Assembly (NCBI GenBank): GCA_903850725.1
Contig: CAINMG010000094.1
Coordinates: 1-8,956 of the forward strand
Length of the DNA: 8,956 nucleotides
Direction: 5' to 3'
DNA from: Candidatus Staskawiczbacteria bacterium
GTDB lineage: Bacteria; Patescibacteriota; Minisyncoccia; Minisyncoccales; Staskawiczbacteraceae
Numbering within the stretch: position 1 is the first letter of the stretch; every line of letters begins with the position of its first letter. Of the stretch, positions 1 through 5,632 are shown piece by piece. Position numbers and translations under genes: made by a program. The notes beneath the pieces were generated by a model. That model saw only the letters and a list, made by a program, of their open reading frames with translations. It did no database searches and had not been told where the DNA came from.

Positions 1-63
1 AATGTCAATAGGCACTTGTCCACAGCCATAAATTAATCTAAATTTATAACAAATTTTTTACTC

Positions 64-96
64 TTGTCTTGCTAAAACCTGTTTAGGGAGTATAAT
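64..96 (+). promoter_or_regulatory. Probable sigma70-type promoter of the Cys-rich secreted protein gene
   Basis: A perfect TATAAT -10 box lies at 91-96. A weak -35 candidate, TTGCTA (69-74), is 16 nt upstream; TTGTCT at 64-69 is an alternative with too long a spacer. The predicted start near 103 leaves a ~46-nt, very AT-rich untranslated leader before the ATG at 149, with no Shine-Dalgarno. A perfect T6/A6 palindrome (114-129) lies in this leader. The remaining bases 1-60 show no recognisable gene. Confidence 0.45.
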
Positions 97-148
97 TAAT
101 TAATTCTTTAAATTATTTTTTAAAAAATATTAAAAACATAAAAAACTT

Positions 149-1534
149 ATGAAAAAACCTTTTTTCTTCTTAGCTCTATTTTTTTTGGTTTTTTGTGTTG
201 CATTTTTTGTAAAAGCTCAATATTCACAAAATAATAGTTCTGTAATGATGCAAATGCAACAGCAAATAAATTATTTACAACAGCAAGTTAATTCATGGTT
301 AAAATATCCAACTACTCCAACTACTCCAACTGCTCCAGCTCTTTGTTGTGATGGGTCAATTCCTTGGATAAACTCAGTGGATCGTGTTTGTCAGAGTTGC
401 CCTGTTAAATGTGGTCCTGGTATAGGAATGTATCCAAACAGTGGTACACCTTGTATAAATTATATGACAAAAAAAGCGGGTTGGTGTGGTGCGGGCAGTT
501 GTTCCTCAACTCCTCCAACTCCTAAAAAAACAACAAATTGTTGTATGTGTGCTTATCAGGATTTTCCAGAGTGTAATATAAATCTAAACTCTGAATTAGG
601 CAAAAAGAATTGTCCAACATATAAAGATAAGACAACCTGTGAGTCTGATCCTAAGTTGAGTTGTTCATGGCACCCTACCCTTGGTTGTATTTTTAATCTT
701 GGTTCAGGTTGTGACAGGATAGGAAATAAAGATGAAGGTATATTTTGTCAATTAGATTTTGAAAAACAAGATAAATGTATTTCACGCTTTAAAAATGATT
801 GTTGGTATAATAACTGGAGCGCAAAATCATGCAGTAATTTTCAAATAGTGGGAGCAAAGGAATTACCAGCTTTAGATGAAATAAAATCTTTTCTGGATAA
901 GAATAAATGTGATACTTTTATGTATTATATGCATGGGCATGGTGATAAATCGGAGTGTTATAAATTAAATAACACCGTAAAAGCATGTATAGAATGTGAT
1001 TCTATAAATGACTGTAAAAATATTGGCATAGTTAGTAATGCATGCTCCCAGTTTCAGAATAGCTCCTCCGTTTCTATGCTCGCTGAGATAATTCAGAAAA
1101 AACTGTGTGCTTTAAAAAGTTCTACTACTGTAACAATTACAGCTAATCAAGCCGTTTCTTGTGAATTTGATAAAACACCAAAAACTATTAAAATTAATTG
1201 TAAAAATATTACAACTTCATTTTTTAAATGTTCTGATTTGCCTAAATTTTGTTATCAAGATAATGAATCCATTACTTGTTCAAATTATGATAAATCAGGA
1301 GTATATATAGGAAATTCGGAATATTTATGTTGTAAAGATAATAATTTGTTTGGGGTGTTTAGTCGTTGGACTCTGCCAATGATTGGTTCTGATGGTAAAA
1401 AACAATGCCCATCAAATACTGTAAAAACCCCTGTTTCTGTTAATAAAGAGCAATTGTTGGCCTCTATTTTAGATTCTATTTCAAATGTTATCTCTCAATT
1501 AGCTGAAAAACTTGGTGTGAAATTAAAAAAATAA
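149..1534 (+). CDS. Secreted cysteine-rich protein, function unknown; possible caspase-like His/Cys pair
   Basis: I do not recognise a named family. Residues 1-23 form a signal peptide: MKK, a Phe/Leu-rich core, then a VKA cleavage site before Gln24. The only Cys in the core (C16) is not in a lipobox, so this is probably not a lipoprotein. A Gln-rich, possibly coiled helix (about 32-50) and a Thr/Pro linker made of three 9-nt repeats lead into a long mature region with about 36 cysteines, several paired (CCDG 66-69, CCMC 131-134, CC 394-395). Such density suggests extracellular disulfide bonding. Residues 255-265 (DTFMYYMHGHG) followed by 291-299 (NIGIVSNAC) resemble the His and Cys strands of caspase-like clan CD peptidases; this is only a pattern resemblance. 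The C-terminus (433-461) is an amphipathic helix. Transcription converges on ruvC and ends at the shared hairpin. ATG 149 is chosen because the signal peptide starts there. Confidence 0.85.
   Translation: MKKPFFFLALFFLVFCVAFFVKAQYSQNNSSVMMQMQQQINYLQQQVNSWLKYPTTPTTPTAPALCCDGSIPWINSVDRVCQSCPVKCGPGIGMYPNSGTPCINYMTKKAGWCGAGSCSSTPPTPKKTTNCCMCAYQDFPECNINLNSELGKKNCPTYKDKTTCESDPKLSCSWHPTLGCIFNLGSGCDRIGNKDEGIFCQLDFEKQDKCISRFKNDCWYNNWSAKSCSNFQIVGAKELPALDEIKSFLDKNKCDTFMYYMHGHGDKSECYKLNNTVKACIECDSINDCKNIGIVSNACSQFQNSSSVSMLAEIIQKKLCALKSSTTVTITANQAVSCEFDKTPKTIKINCKNITTSFFKCSDLPKFCYQDNESITCSNYDKSGVYIGNSEYLCCKDNNLFGVFSRWTLPMIGSDGKKQCPSNTVKTPVSVNKEQLLASILDSISNVISQLAEKLGVKLKK
311..337 (+). repeat. Three tandem 9-nt repeats encoding the Thr/Pro linker
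   Basis: The unit ACTACTCCA occurs at 311-319 and 320-328, and once more with one change (ACTGCTCCA) at 329-337. It encodes the Thr-Thr-Pro repeats between the Gln-rich helix and the cysteine-rich body of the secreted protein. Such a short in-frame tandem could vary in copy number by slippage without breaking the frame. Confidence 0.8.
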
Positions 1535-1547
1535 ATTTTGATAATGT

Positions 1548-1581
1548 AAAAACCACTTTTAAATGTGAAGTGGTTTTTTTT
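1548..1581. terminator. Bidirectional rho-independent terminator between convergent genes
   Basis: The arms AAAAACCACTT (1548-1558) and AAGTGGTTTTT (1568-1578) are perfectly complementary across a 9-nt loop. A T-run follows on the + strand to 1581. On the - strand the complement of the left arm gives five T's. It sits in the 70-nt gap between the stop of the Cys-rich gene and the stop of ruvC, so it can end both transcripts. Confidence 0.85.
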
Positions 1582-1604
1582 GGTGTGTAATATTATGTTT
1601 ATGA

Positions 1605-2126
1605 TTATCCTACTAAAAATTTGTTATGTAACCCAGCGCAGATTGCGACCCCTAGTGCATCAGATGCATCGTCCTTATTTCTATAATTTTCTTTCATATT
1701 AAAACTACTTAAGTCCAAAAGTTTTTTGGTCATTTCTTGGACTTGTTTTTTTTCTGCCCTACCATAACCAGCGATGGTCATTTTCATTTGAAGTGGGGTA
1801 AATTCTAAAACAGGAATATTTTTTTGAGCAGCAGATAACAGGATAACTCCCTTGGCCTGGCTAACTGGCATTACGGTTTTTAAATTTTTAAAAAAGTAAA
1901 GGCTTTCAACAGCCATTAAATCTGGCTTATGTTTTTTTATAAGAAGAGTTAGTTGTTTGTGAATTTGGTCTAATCTTTCGCCTGCAGTAAAACCTGGCAA
2001 AGTTGTAATACAACCAAAATCAATCACTTTAAATCTTTTATCATCGATAGACTTACAATCTTTTATCTTTTCTATAATCGCAAAACCAACCGTTGCCAAC
2101 CCAGGATCTACTCCTAAAATAATCAT
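1605..2126 (-). CDS. ruvC: Crossover junction endodeoxyribonuclease RuvC
   Basis: RuvC is the Holliday-junction resolvase: a Mg-dependent dimer that makes paired nicks in four-way junctions delivered by RuvAB during recombinational repair. The 173-residue length is normal for the family. The four acidic catalytic residues are visible: D7 in the opening ILGVDPG, E74 in the MAVES strand, and D153 and D156 in the DDASDALGVAI motif near the C-terminus. GYGRAEKKQVQEM (120-132) is the conserved DNA-contacting region. It lies 4 nt downstream of yebC, the same pairing seen in many bacteria, so the two are presumably cotranscribed. Neither ruvA nor ruvB is in the window. The ATG at 2126 gives the canonical start, with no Shine-Dalgarno. 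Confidence 0.97.
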   Translation of the reverse strand: MIILGVDPGLATVGFAIIEKIKDCKSIDDKRFKVIDFGCITTLPGFTAGERLDQIHKQLTLLIKKHKPDLMAVESLYFFKNLKTVMPVSQAKGVILLSAAQKNIPVLEFTPLQMKMTIAGYGRAEKKQVQEMTKKLLDLSSFNMKENYRNKDDASDALGVAICAGLHNKFLVG

Positions 2127-2130
2127 TAAA

Positions 2131-2871
2131 TTAATTTTTTAAGTTTGAATACACATCTTGCACTGCATCATTATCATCTAAAACATCAAAAAGTTTTTGG
2201 CAGTGTTCCTTTTCTTTATCAGAAACATTAACTTCTTCTTTGGCCACCAAACTAACAGAAGCAGAATCTATTTTTATATTTTTTTCTTCTAAAGATTTTT
2301 TTACTAATTCTAAATCTTCTGGTTTTGTGTAAATTATAAAAATATCATTTTCGAGCTTTACATCATCAGCGCCAGCTTCAATAGCTATCATTTCTAAATT
2401 TTCTTTATTTTTTAATTCCTCTGTTTGCGAGCTTAAATCAATAATAATTGTTCCTTTGTTTTCAAACATCCACCTTACAGCGCCTTCGCCAGCCAATTTA
2501 CCATTATTCATATTTAAGGCAATTTTAATTTCACCCAAAGTTCGGTTTTTATTATCTGTAATTCCAGTAATTATCATCGCAATTCCTCCTGGGCCAAAAG
2601 CTTCAAAAGAAACTTCTTCTAAATTTTCACCAGCTAATTCACCTGTGCCTTTTTTGATGGCTCTTTCAATATTTTCTTTAGGCATATCCATTTTTTTGGC
2701 TTGATCCATTATAGCTTTAAGTTTGGAGTTTTTTGTTGGGTCTCCCGAACCACCGCCATCTTTTACAGCTATTGTAATTAAATGCCCATATTTAGAAAAT
2801 ATTTTTCCTTTTTTAGCAGCATTAGCCATTTTTGTGCCCATTACTGTTTTTGCATGAGAATGTCCTGACAT
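2131..2871 (-). CDS. yebC: YebC/TACO1-family protein
   Basis: This family was first described as probable transcriptional regulators. Newer work links bacterial YebC and mitochondrial TACO1 to relief of ribosome stalling on proline-rich stretches; which role applies here cannot be seen from sequence. The 246 residues match the usual ~240-250. Family signatures in order: MSGHSHAK start, KRGKIF-like KKGKIFSK (20-27), MPKENIERAIKKGTGE (63-78), FEAFGPGG (89-96), TDNKNRT (105-111), GAVRWMFENKG (130-140) and, near the end, LDDNDAVQDVYSN. It precedes ruvC by 4 nt. The start codon is separated by only 9 nt from a large palindromic repeat, so its 5' untranslated region probably contains, or was replaced by, that repeat. 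Confidence 0.96.
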   Translation of the reverse strand: MSGHSHAKTVMGTKMANAAKKGKIFSKYGHLITIAVKDGGGSGDPTKNSKLKAIMDQAKKMDMPKENIERAIKKGTGELAGENLEEVSFEAFGPGGIAMIITGITDNKNRTLGEIKIALNMNNGKLAGEGAVRWMFENKGTIIIDLSSQTEELKNKENLEMIAIEAGADDVKLENDIFIIYTKPEDLELVKKSLEEKNIKIDSASVSLVAKEEVNVSDKEKEHCQKLFDVLDDNDAVQDVYSNLKN

Positions 2872-2880
2872 TTGAGAATG

Positions 2881-2979
2881 CAGATTAACACAGATTTATT
2901 AACAGATTTGCACGGATCACAGATTTTTTCGTTATTATCTGTGATTTGTGAAGATCTGTTTAGCATCTGTGAAAATTTG
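2881..2979. repeat. ~99-nt imperfect palindrome built from CAGATT/ATCTGTG units
   Basis: The left half has CAGATT-type units at 2881, 2891, 2903 and 2920; the right half has the complementary ATCTGTG/ATCTG/ATTTGT units. Pairing runs outward from a 12-nt loop (2925-2936): ATCACAGAT 2916-2924 with 2937-2945 (9 bp), then 2911-2913 with 2948-2950, 2901-2909 with 2952-2960, CACAGAT 2889-2895 with 2965-2971, and 2881-2886 with 2974-2979, with a few mismatches and wobbles. It fills most of the 153-nt gap between the lamin-tail gene and yebC. It resembles dispersed intergenic CAGATT-type repeats seen in other environmental genomes (recalled, not searched). It could form a long RNA hairpin in the yebC leader or a DNA cruciform. 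Confidence 0.8.
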
Positions 2980-3024
2980 TTAGTTTATTTAATTACTTTA
3001 CCAAACAAATTTTATTTTCGCAAG

Positions 3025-3969
3025 CTATTTGCTGGTTTTGGAAAGTTTTATTTTAAAAATCAAAATTGCAATTGCAGAAATTATAGCCACACTCAAAACA
3101 ATAAAGAATAATATTAGGGGATTGATATTAAAATAATTATTTTGAAAAGAACTTGGCGGTAAGTCAAGTGAATTGTTTAATGAGGCTAAATTGTCGTTTA
3201 TTGATTTTGCAGTATTTATAGAGGTAGCGGAATCTTTTGATGTGGGTACAGAAATTATATTTTTTAAGGCTGGAGTTAAAGTTGTGCTCCAAGACCATAT
3301 AGAATCTATTTTACTATAAGATTGGTTAAGGGGGGCTTTGGTAAAAGTAATAGAGTCTATAATTTTATCATTTGGTAAAATTAAGTTTATTGTGTCGCCA
3401 GTATTGTTTAAACTAATTTTTGTTTGCGGTCTTTTAAAAACCAAATATTTATTTGTTAATATTATTGTTCCGGACGGGATTGTGAAGGTTGTGATTGTGC
3501 CTGTAGTATCTTTTATTTTCCAGCCTGATAAATCAATATCAAAACTGTTTGAATTATAAATTTCAATAAATTCATTTTCTTCATCTGCTCCTTCTGGGCT
3601 TGGCAAAATCTCATTTAAAATAATTCCGCTTGGATAAATTATAGGAACAATTGGTATAATAGGCACGTCATTGCGAGCCTCAACCGCAGTTGATGGAGGG
3701 GGAATGACAGCCAAACAATCAATGCAGACTATTCCTTGCTCTTTTATTTTTTGTAGTGTTGCTGGGCCTATGCCTTTTACTCTCAATAGATCATCAATTG
3801 AGGAGTATGGACGGGCATCAATTATTTTTTGAGCTGTAACTGGCCCAACTCCTATTATTTGATCTAATTGCTGTAAATTAGCTGTATTAATGTCAATTTT
3901 TTCTATTGCAAAAGCATTACTTGTGCATAAAAGTAAGGTAATAAAAATTAAAATAAATTTATTTTTCAT
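3025..3969 (-). CDS. ComEA-like helix-hairpin-helix plus lamin-tail domain membrane protein
   Basis: The 314-residue protein has a signal peptide (1-21, ending AFA). Two helix-hairpin-helix motifs of ComEA type follow, with hairpins IIGVGP (38-43) and VKGIGP (64-69); such motifs bind DNA backbone without sequence preference. After a Pro/Ile-rich linker (85-113) comes a lamin-tail (LTD) beta domain at about 115-235, starting GIILNEILPSP and containing LSGWKIKD and the TFTIPSGTIIL strand. A Ser/Thr/Asn-rich stalk leads to a C-terminal membrane helix (284-306) with a basic tail. The topology therefore puts DNA-binding and LTD domains outside the cell, anchored at the C-terminus. A role in binding or taking up extracellular DNA is plausible but inferred. 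The start overlaps the end of the preceding DksA/TraR-type gene by 11 nt, indicating cotranscription and translational coupling. Confidence 0.88.
   Translation of the reverse strand: MKNKFILIFITLLLCTSNAFAIEKIDINTANLQQLDQIIGVGPVTAQKIIDARPYSSIDDLLRVKGIGPATLQKIKEQGIVCIDCLAVIPPPSTAVEARNDVPIIPIVPIIYPSGIILNEILPSPEGADEENEFIEIYNSNSFDIDLSGWKIKDTTGTITTFTIPSGTIILTNKYLVFKRPQTKISLNNTGDTINLILPNDKIIDSITFTKAPLNQSYSKIDSIWSWSTTLTPALKNIISVPTSKDSATSINTAKSINDNLASLNNSLDLPPSSFQNNYFNINPLILFFIVLSVAIISAIAILIFKIKLSKTSK
3667..3708. repeat. Small GC-rich palindrome-like element in frame within the HhH/LTD linker
   Basis: The ends GTCATT (3667-3672) and AATGAC (3703-3708) are perfect inverted repeats. Inside, CAAC (3681-3684) pairs with GTTG (3689-3692), and CCTC (3678-3681) can pair with GAGG (3696-3699). 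The CGTCATTGCGAGCC edge looks like a dispersed REP-type repeat known from many genomes (recalled). It is clearly richer in G+C than the flanks and is translated as linker residues 87-101 of the lamin-tail protein. Confidence 0.5.
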
Positions 3970-4330
3970 TGCAGTTCATGCAAAGTTTTGCTTCAGGACA
4001 GGCTTGTAATCTTTTTTCTTCTATATTTTTACTGCAATTTTCACAAACACCATATTCTTTGCCTTCCCCTTTATTAATTTTTTCTAAAGCCAATGAAATA
4101 TCTCTTAATTTTAACTCTAAACTGTGTTCAAGCGCGATTAAATTATCAAACTCTGTTGCATCATCAGCTTCTTCTTCTTCTTTGTCTCCTTTTTCTTTGT
4201 TTGGAAACTGGGCATTCCAATTGTGGGCCATAGCTTCGTCTTTTACTGCAAAAGATTCCAATTCTTTTGTAATTTTATTTTTTTCTAATTCTAATTTTTC
4301 TTTTAAATCTGCAATATCTTTTTTGTTCAT
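3959..4330 (-). CDS. DksA/TraR-type C4 zinc-finger protein
   Basis: The 123-residue protein has an N-terminal helical, highly charged region and a C-terminal zinc finger of DksA/TraR type: C96-x2-C99 and C117-x2-C120, with KRLQACP between them matching the family's R-L-x-A-P core. An extra Cys lies at 111. The family binds RNA polymerase through its secondary channel and can modulate promoters with ppGpp. The acidic DxxDxA tip of DksA is not obvious here, although an Asp/Glu/Ala stretch (50-60) precedes the second helix, so activity on polymerase is uncertain. The gene follows the coiled-coil gene by 28 nt and its end overlaps the lamin-tail gene. A TATAAT box immediately upstream suggests its own promoter. 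Confidence 0.88.
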   Translation of the reverse strand: MNKKDIADLKEKLELEKNKITKELESFAVKDEAMAHNWNAQFPNKEKGDKEEEEADDATEFDNLIALEHSLELKLRDISLALEKINKGEGKEYGVCENCSKNIEEKRLQACPEAKLCMNCNEK

Positions 4331-4342
4331 ATTTTTATGCCT

Positions 4343-4348
4343 ATTATA
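4343..4348 (-). promoter_or_regulatory. Candidate -10 box upstream of the DksA/TraR-type gene
   Basis: Reading leftward, a perfect TATAAT lies 12 nt before the ATG, in the 28-nt gap after the coiled-coil gene. No good -35 hexamer is seen at 17-18 nt (AAACAA or AAAACA). If real, transcription would start about 6 nt before the start codon, giving a nearly leaderless mRNA. Confidence 0.35.
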
Positions 4349-4358
4349 AGCAAGTTAA

Positions 4359-5357
4359 TTATTTTTTGTTTTCTTCGTTTGTTTTTGTTTCTATGTCTTG
4401 TAAAAATTTTTGTCTATGTGTTTCTTCATCTTCTGCTTGTTTATTTAGATTTTCTTTTGCAGTCGTGGAAATATTTTGTAGATATTCTTTTTCTGGAGCT
4501 CTAGCAGAAGGAGATTTTGTCCATTGTTTCCTTTGGATGTTTTCTTTTTCTATAGCCTCGGCCTTTGCTGTTTTGCCTTGGGCTGTTATTTTATCTTCTG
4601 CTTCTTGTTTTTTGGTATTTTGGACCTTTGATATTATTTGAGAATATATCTGACGCAACTGTTTGTCAACATCTGTATTTTTTTGTTTTAAGTCATTTTC
4701 TTCTTCGATCATTTTTTTATAATCTTGATCAACAGTCTCAATCCCTTTGTTTTTGCCTTCAATTTCTCTTTCAATCGCCCATCTATTTTTTTCAATTTCT
4801 TTTGTATTTTCCTCCAGCTCCCATCTTCTTTTTTCTAAGCCCTCTTTTTCAGAAGAGATATTTGTTGTTTTTTCTTTATCGGAAATAACCTTTTGATCGC
4901 TTTCCAATTTTTCTTCCGCTTTTTGTATTTCTTTTAACTTGCCTACTAATTTATTTTTTTCTATTTCAATTTCATTTTTTTTCATCACAAGTTCAGACTC
5001 TTTTTTAGCTCTGTTTTCTTTTATTTTTTTATTTATTTGTATTTTTTCTGAATCTAAAATAAAAATTCTTTGTTTTTCTTCTTCAGTAGCATAATCATTT
5101 AATTGTTTTTCTGCTTCCACTTCTTGCATATAATTTTCGTTAAGGATTTTTTCTCTTTCAAACTTTTCTTTTACTTCATTTAAACCTTCAGCATTAGTTG
5201 TTTTTAAAGTTGGTTTTTGAAATCCTCCAGAAACTATTTTATTGCGTTCTTTGAGTGCATCAACTTCCCTCAGTTTTCTGAGATCCTTTTTCATGGTGAT
5301 AATTTCCACTCTTTTTAAAAATTCTTTAGCTTGTAGCTCGTCTTGTTGATTTATCAT
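4359..5357 (-). CDS. Long Lys/Glu-rich coiled-coil protein, function unknown
   Basis: I do not recognise a family. The 332-residue protein is dominated by Lys, Glu, Gln and Asn with heptad-like spacing from about residue 55 to 270, and has no signal peptide or membrane segment, so it is probably a cytoplasmic coiled-coil rod. A short internal repeat occurs at 177-183 (RRWELEE) and 191-198 (NRWAIERE): the two Trp (179 and 193) are exactly 14 residues, or two heptads, apart. The C-terminal tail (about 275-332) is also charged and probably flexible. It is the first gene of the leftward block and precedes the DksA/TraR-type gene by 28 nt. The block faces away from the foreign island. Low-complexity composition makes database matches unreliable for assigning function. 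Confidence 0.75.
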   Translation of the reverse strand: MINQQDELQAKEFLKRVEIITMKKDLRKLREVDALKERNKIVSGGFQKPTLKTTNAEGLNEVKEKFEREKILNENYMQEVEAEKQLNDYATEEEKQRIFILDSEKIQINKKIKENRAKKESELVMKKNEIEIEKNKLVGKLKEIQKAEEKLESDQKVISDKEKTTNISSEKEGLEKRRWELEENTKEIEKNRWAIEREIEGKNKGIETVDQDYKKMIEEENDLKQKNTDVDKQLRQIYSQIISKVQNTKKQEAEDKITAQGKTAKAEAIEKENIQRKQWTKSPSARAPEKEYLQNISTTAKENLNKQAEDEETHRQKFLQDIETKTNEENKK

Positions 5358-5371
5358 AAGTTTATTTTATG

Positions 5372-5400
5372 AGTATATTTAGTTATTTTAGTTTATTAAA
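5372..5400 (-). promoter_or_regulatory. Candidate promoter of the leftward block
   Basis: On the - strand, TATACT (5377 to 5372) is preceded at 17 nt by a weak -35, TTTAAT (5400 to 5395). The ATG of the coiled-coil gene is 14 nt downstream of the -10, so the untranslated leader would be about 8 nt with no Shine-Dalgarno. It is divergent from the promoter at 5418-5445. Confidence 0.4.
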
Positions 5401-5417
5401 ATTATTATCGCAACCCC

Positions 5418-5445
5418 TTGACATAAATCAATAAATATGCATAAT
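5418..5445 (+). promoter_or_regulatory. Strong sigma70-type promoter of the hypervariable protein gene
   Basis: A perfect TTGACA (5418-5423) is followed after 16 nt by CATAAT (5440-5445), which matches the -10 consensus at 5 of 6 positions. Transcription would start near 5452 and give a leader of about 180 nt containing the large stem at 5482-5565. Just downstream, an imperfect AT-rich dyad (5444-5462) could be an operator. Confidence 0.65.
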
Positions 5446-5481
5446 TGATATATAGTTAATTTTGTTCTTTTCACTGCAAAA

Positions 5482-5580
5482 ATGGTGGTCATAGCCAAAA
5501 GTTTTGAAAGTTGGATAGACATCGGGTGTCTATTTGTTTTAAGAATTTCTGGCTATGACTGCCATATGTTTGGCGGTTTT
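5482..5580 (+). promoter_or_regulatory. Structured 5' leader with nested hairpins
   Basis: Positions 5482-5497 pair with 5550-5565 as a 16-bp stem containing two adjacent G-U wobbles; its core GTCATAGCCA/TGGCTATGAC is perfect over 10 bp. Inside the enclosed loop, ATAGACA (5515-5521) and TGTCTAT (5527-5533) form a perfect 7-bp hairpin with a 5-nt loop. A competing small hairpin, GCCA/TGGC (5561-5564 with 5571-5574), reuses part of the right arm and is followed by T-rich sequence. This nested, partly exclusive pairing is what a cis-regulatory RNA would show. No known riboswitch class is recognised. It lies between a strong promoter and the hypervariable protein gene. Confidence 0.55.
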
Positions 5581-5603
5581 CTAGCAAAAGTTTTTGTTTT
5601 TTT

Positions 5604-5617
5604 TGGCACATGTGCCA
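5604..5617. promoter_or_regulatory. Perfect 14-bp palindrome ahead of the start codon
   Basis: TGGCACATGTGCCA is perfectly self-complementary, directly after a T-rich run and 15 nt before the chosen ATG at 5633. A zero-spacer dyad suits a dimeric DNA-binding protein better than an RNA hairpin. It may be an operator for the downstream gene. Confidence 0.5.
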
Positions 5618-5632
5618 GAAAGGATGGAGGAT

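Noticed and set aside
149..220. Lipoprotein signal at C16 of the Cys-rich protein
   Set aside because: LVFC lacks the small residue before Cys required in a lipobox, and a normal cleavage site follows at VKA.
2881..2979. CRISPR array
   Set aside because: The repeated units are only 6-9 nt, unevenly spaced and inverted between halves; there are no unique spacers of constant length.
2872..3111. 79-residue + strand frame over the yebC leader palindrome
   Set aside because: Its translation is just the repeated CAGATT/ATCTGTG units read in frame plus antisense of the lamin-tail gene.
4366..4888. Phe/Cys-rich + strand frames opposite the coiled-coil gene
   Set aside because: They are antisense shadows of Lys/Glu-rich codons and lack start signals.
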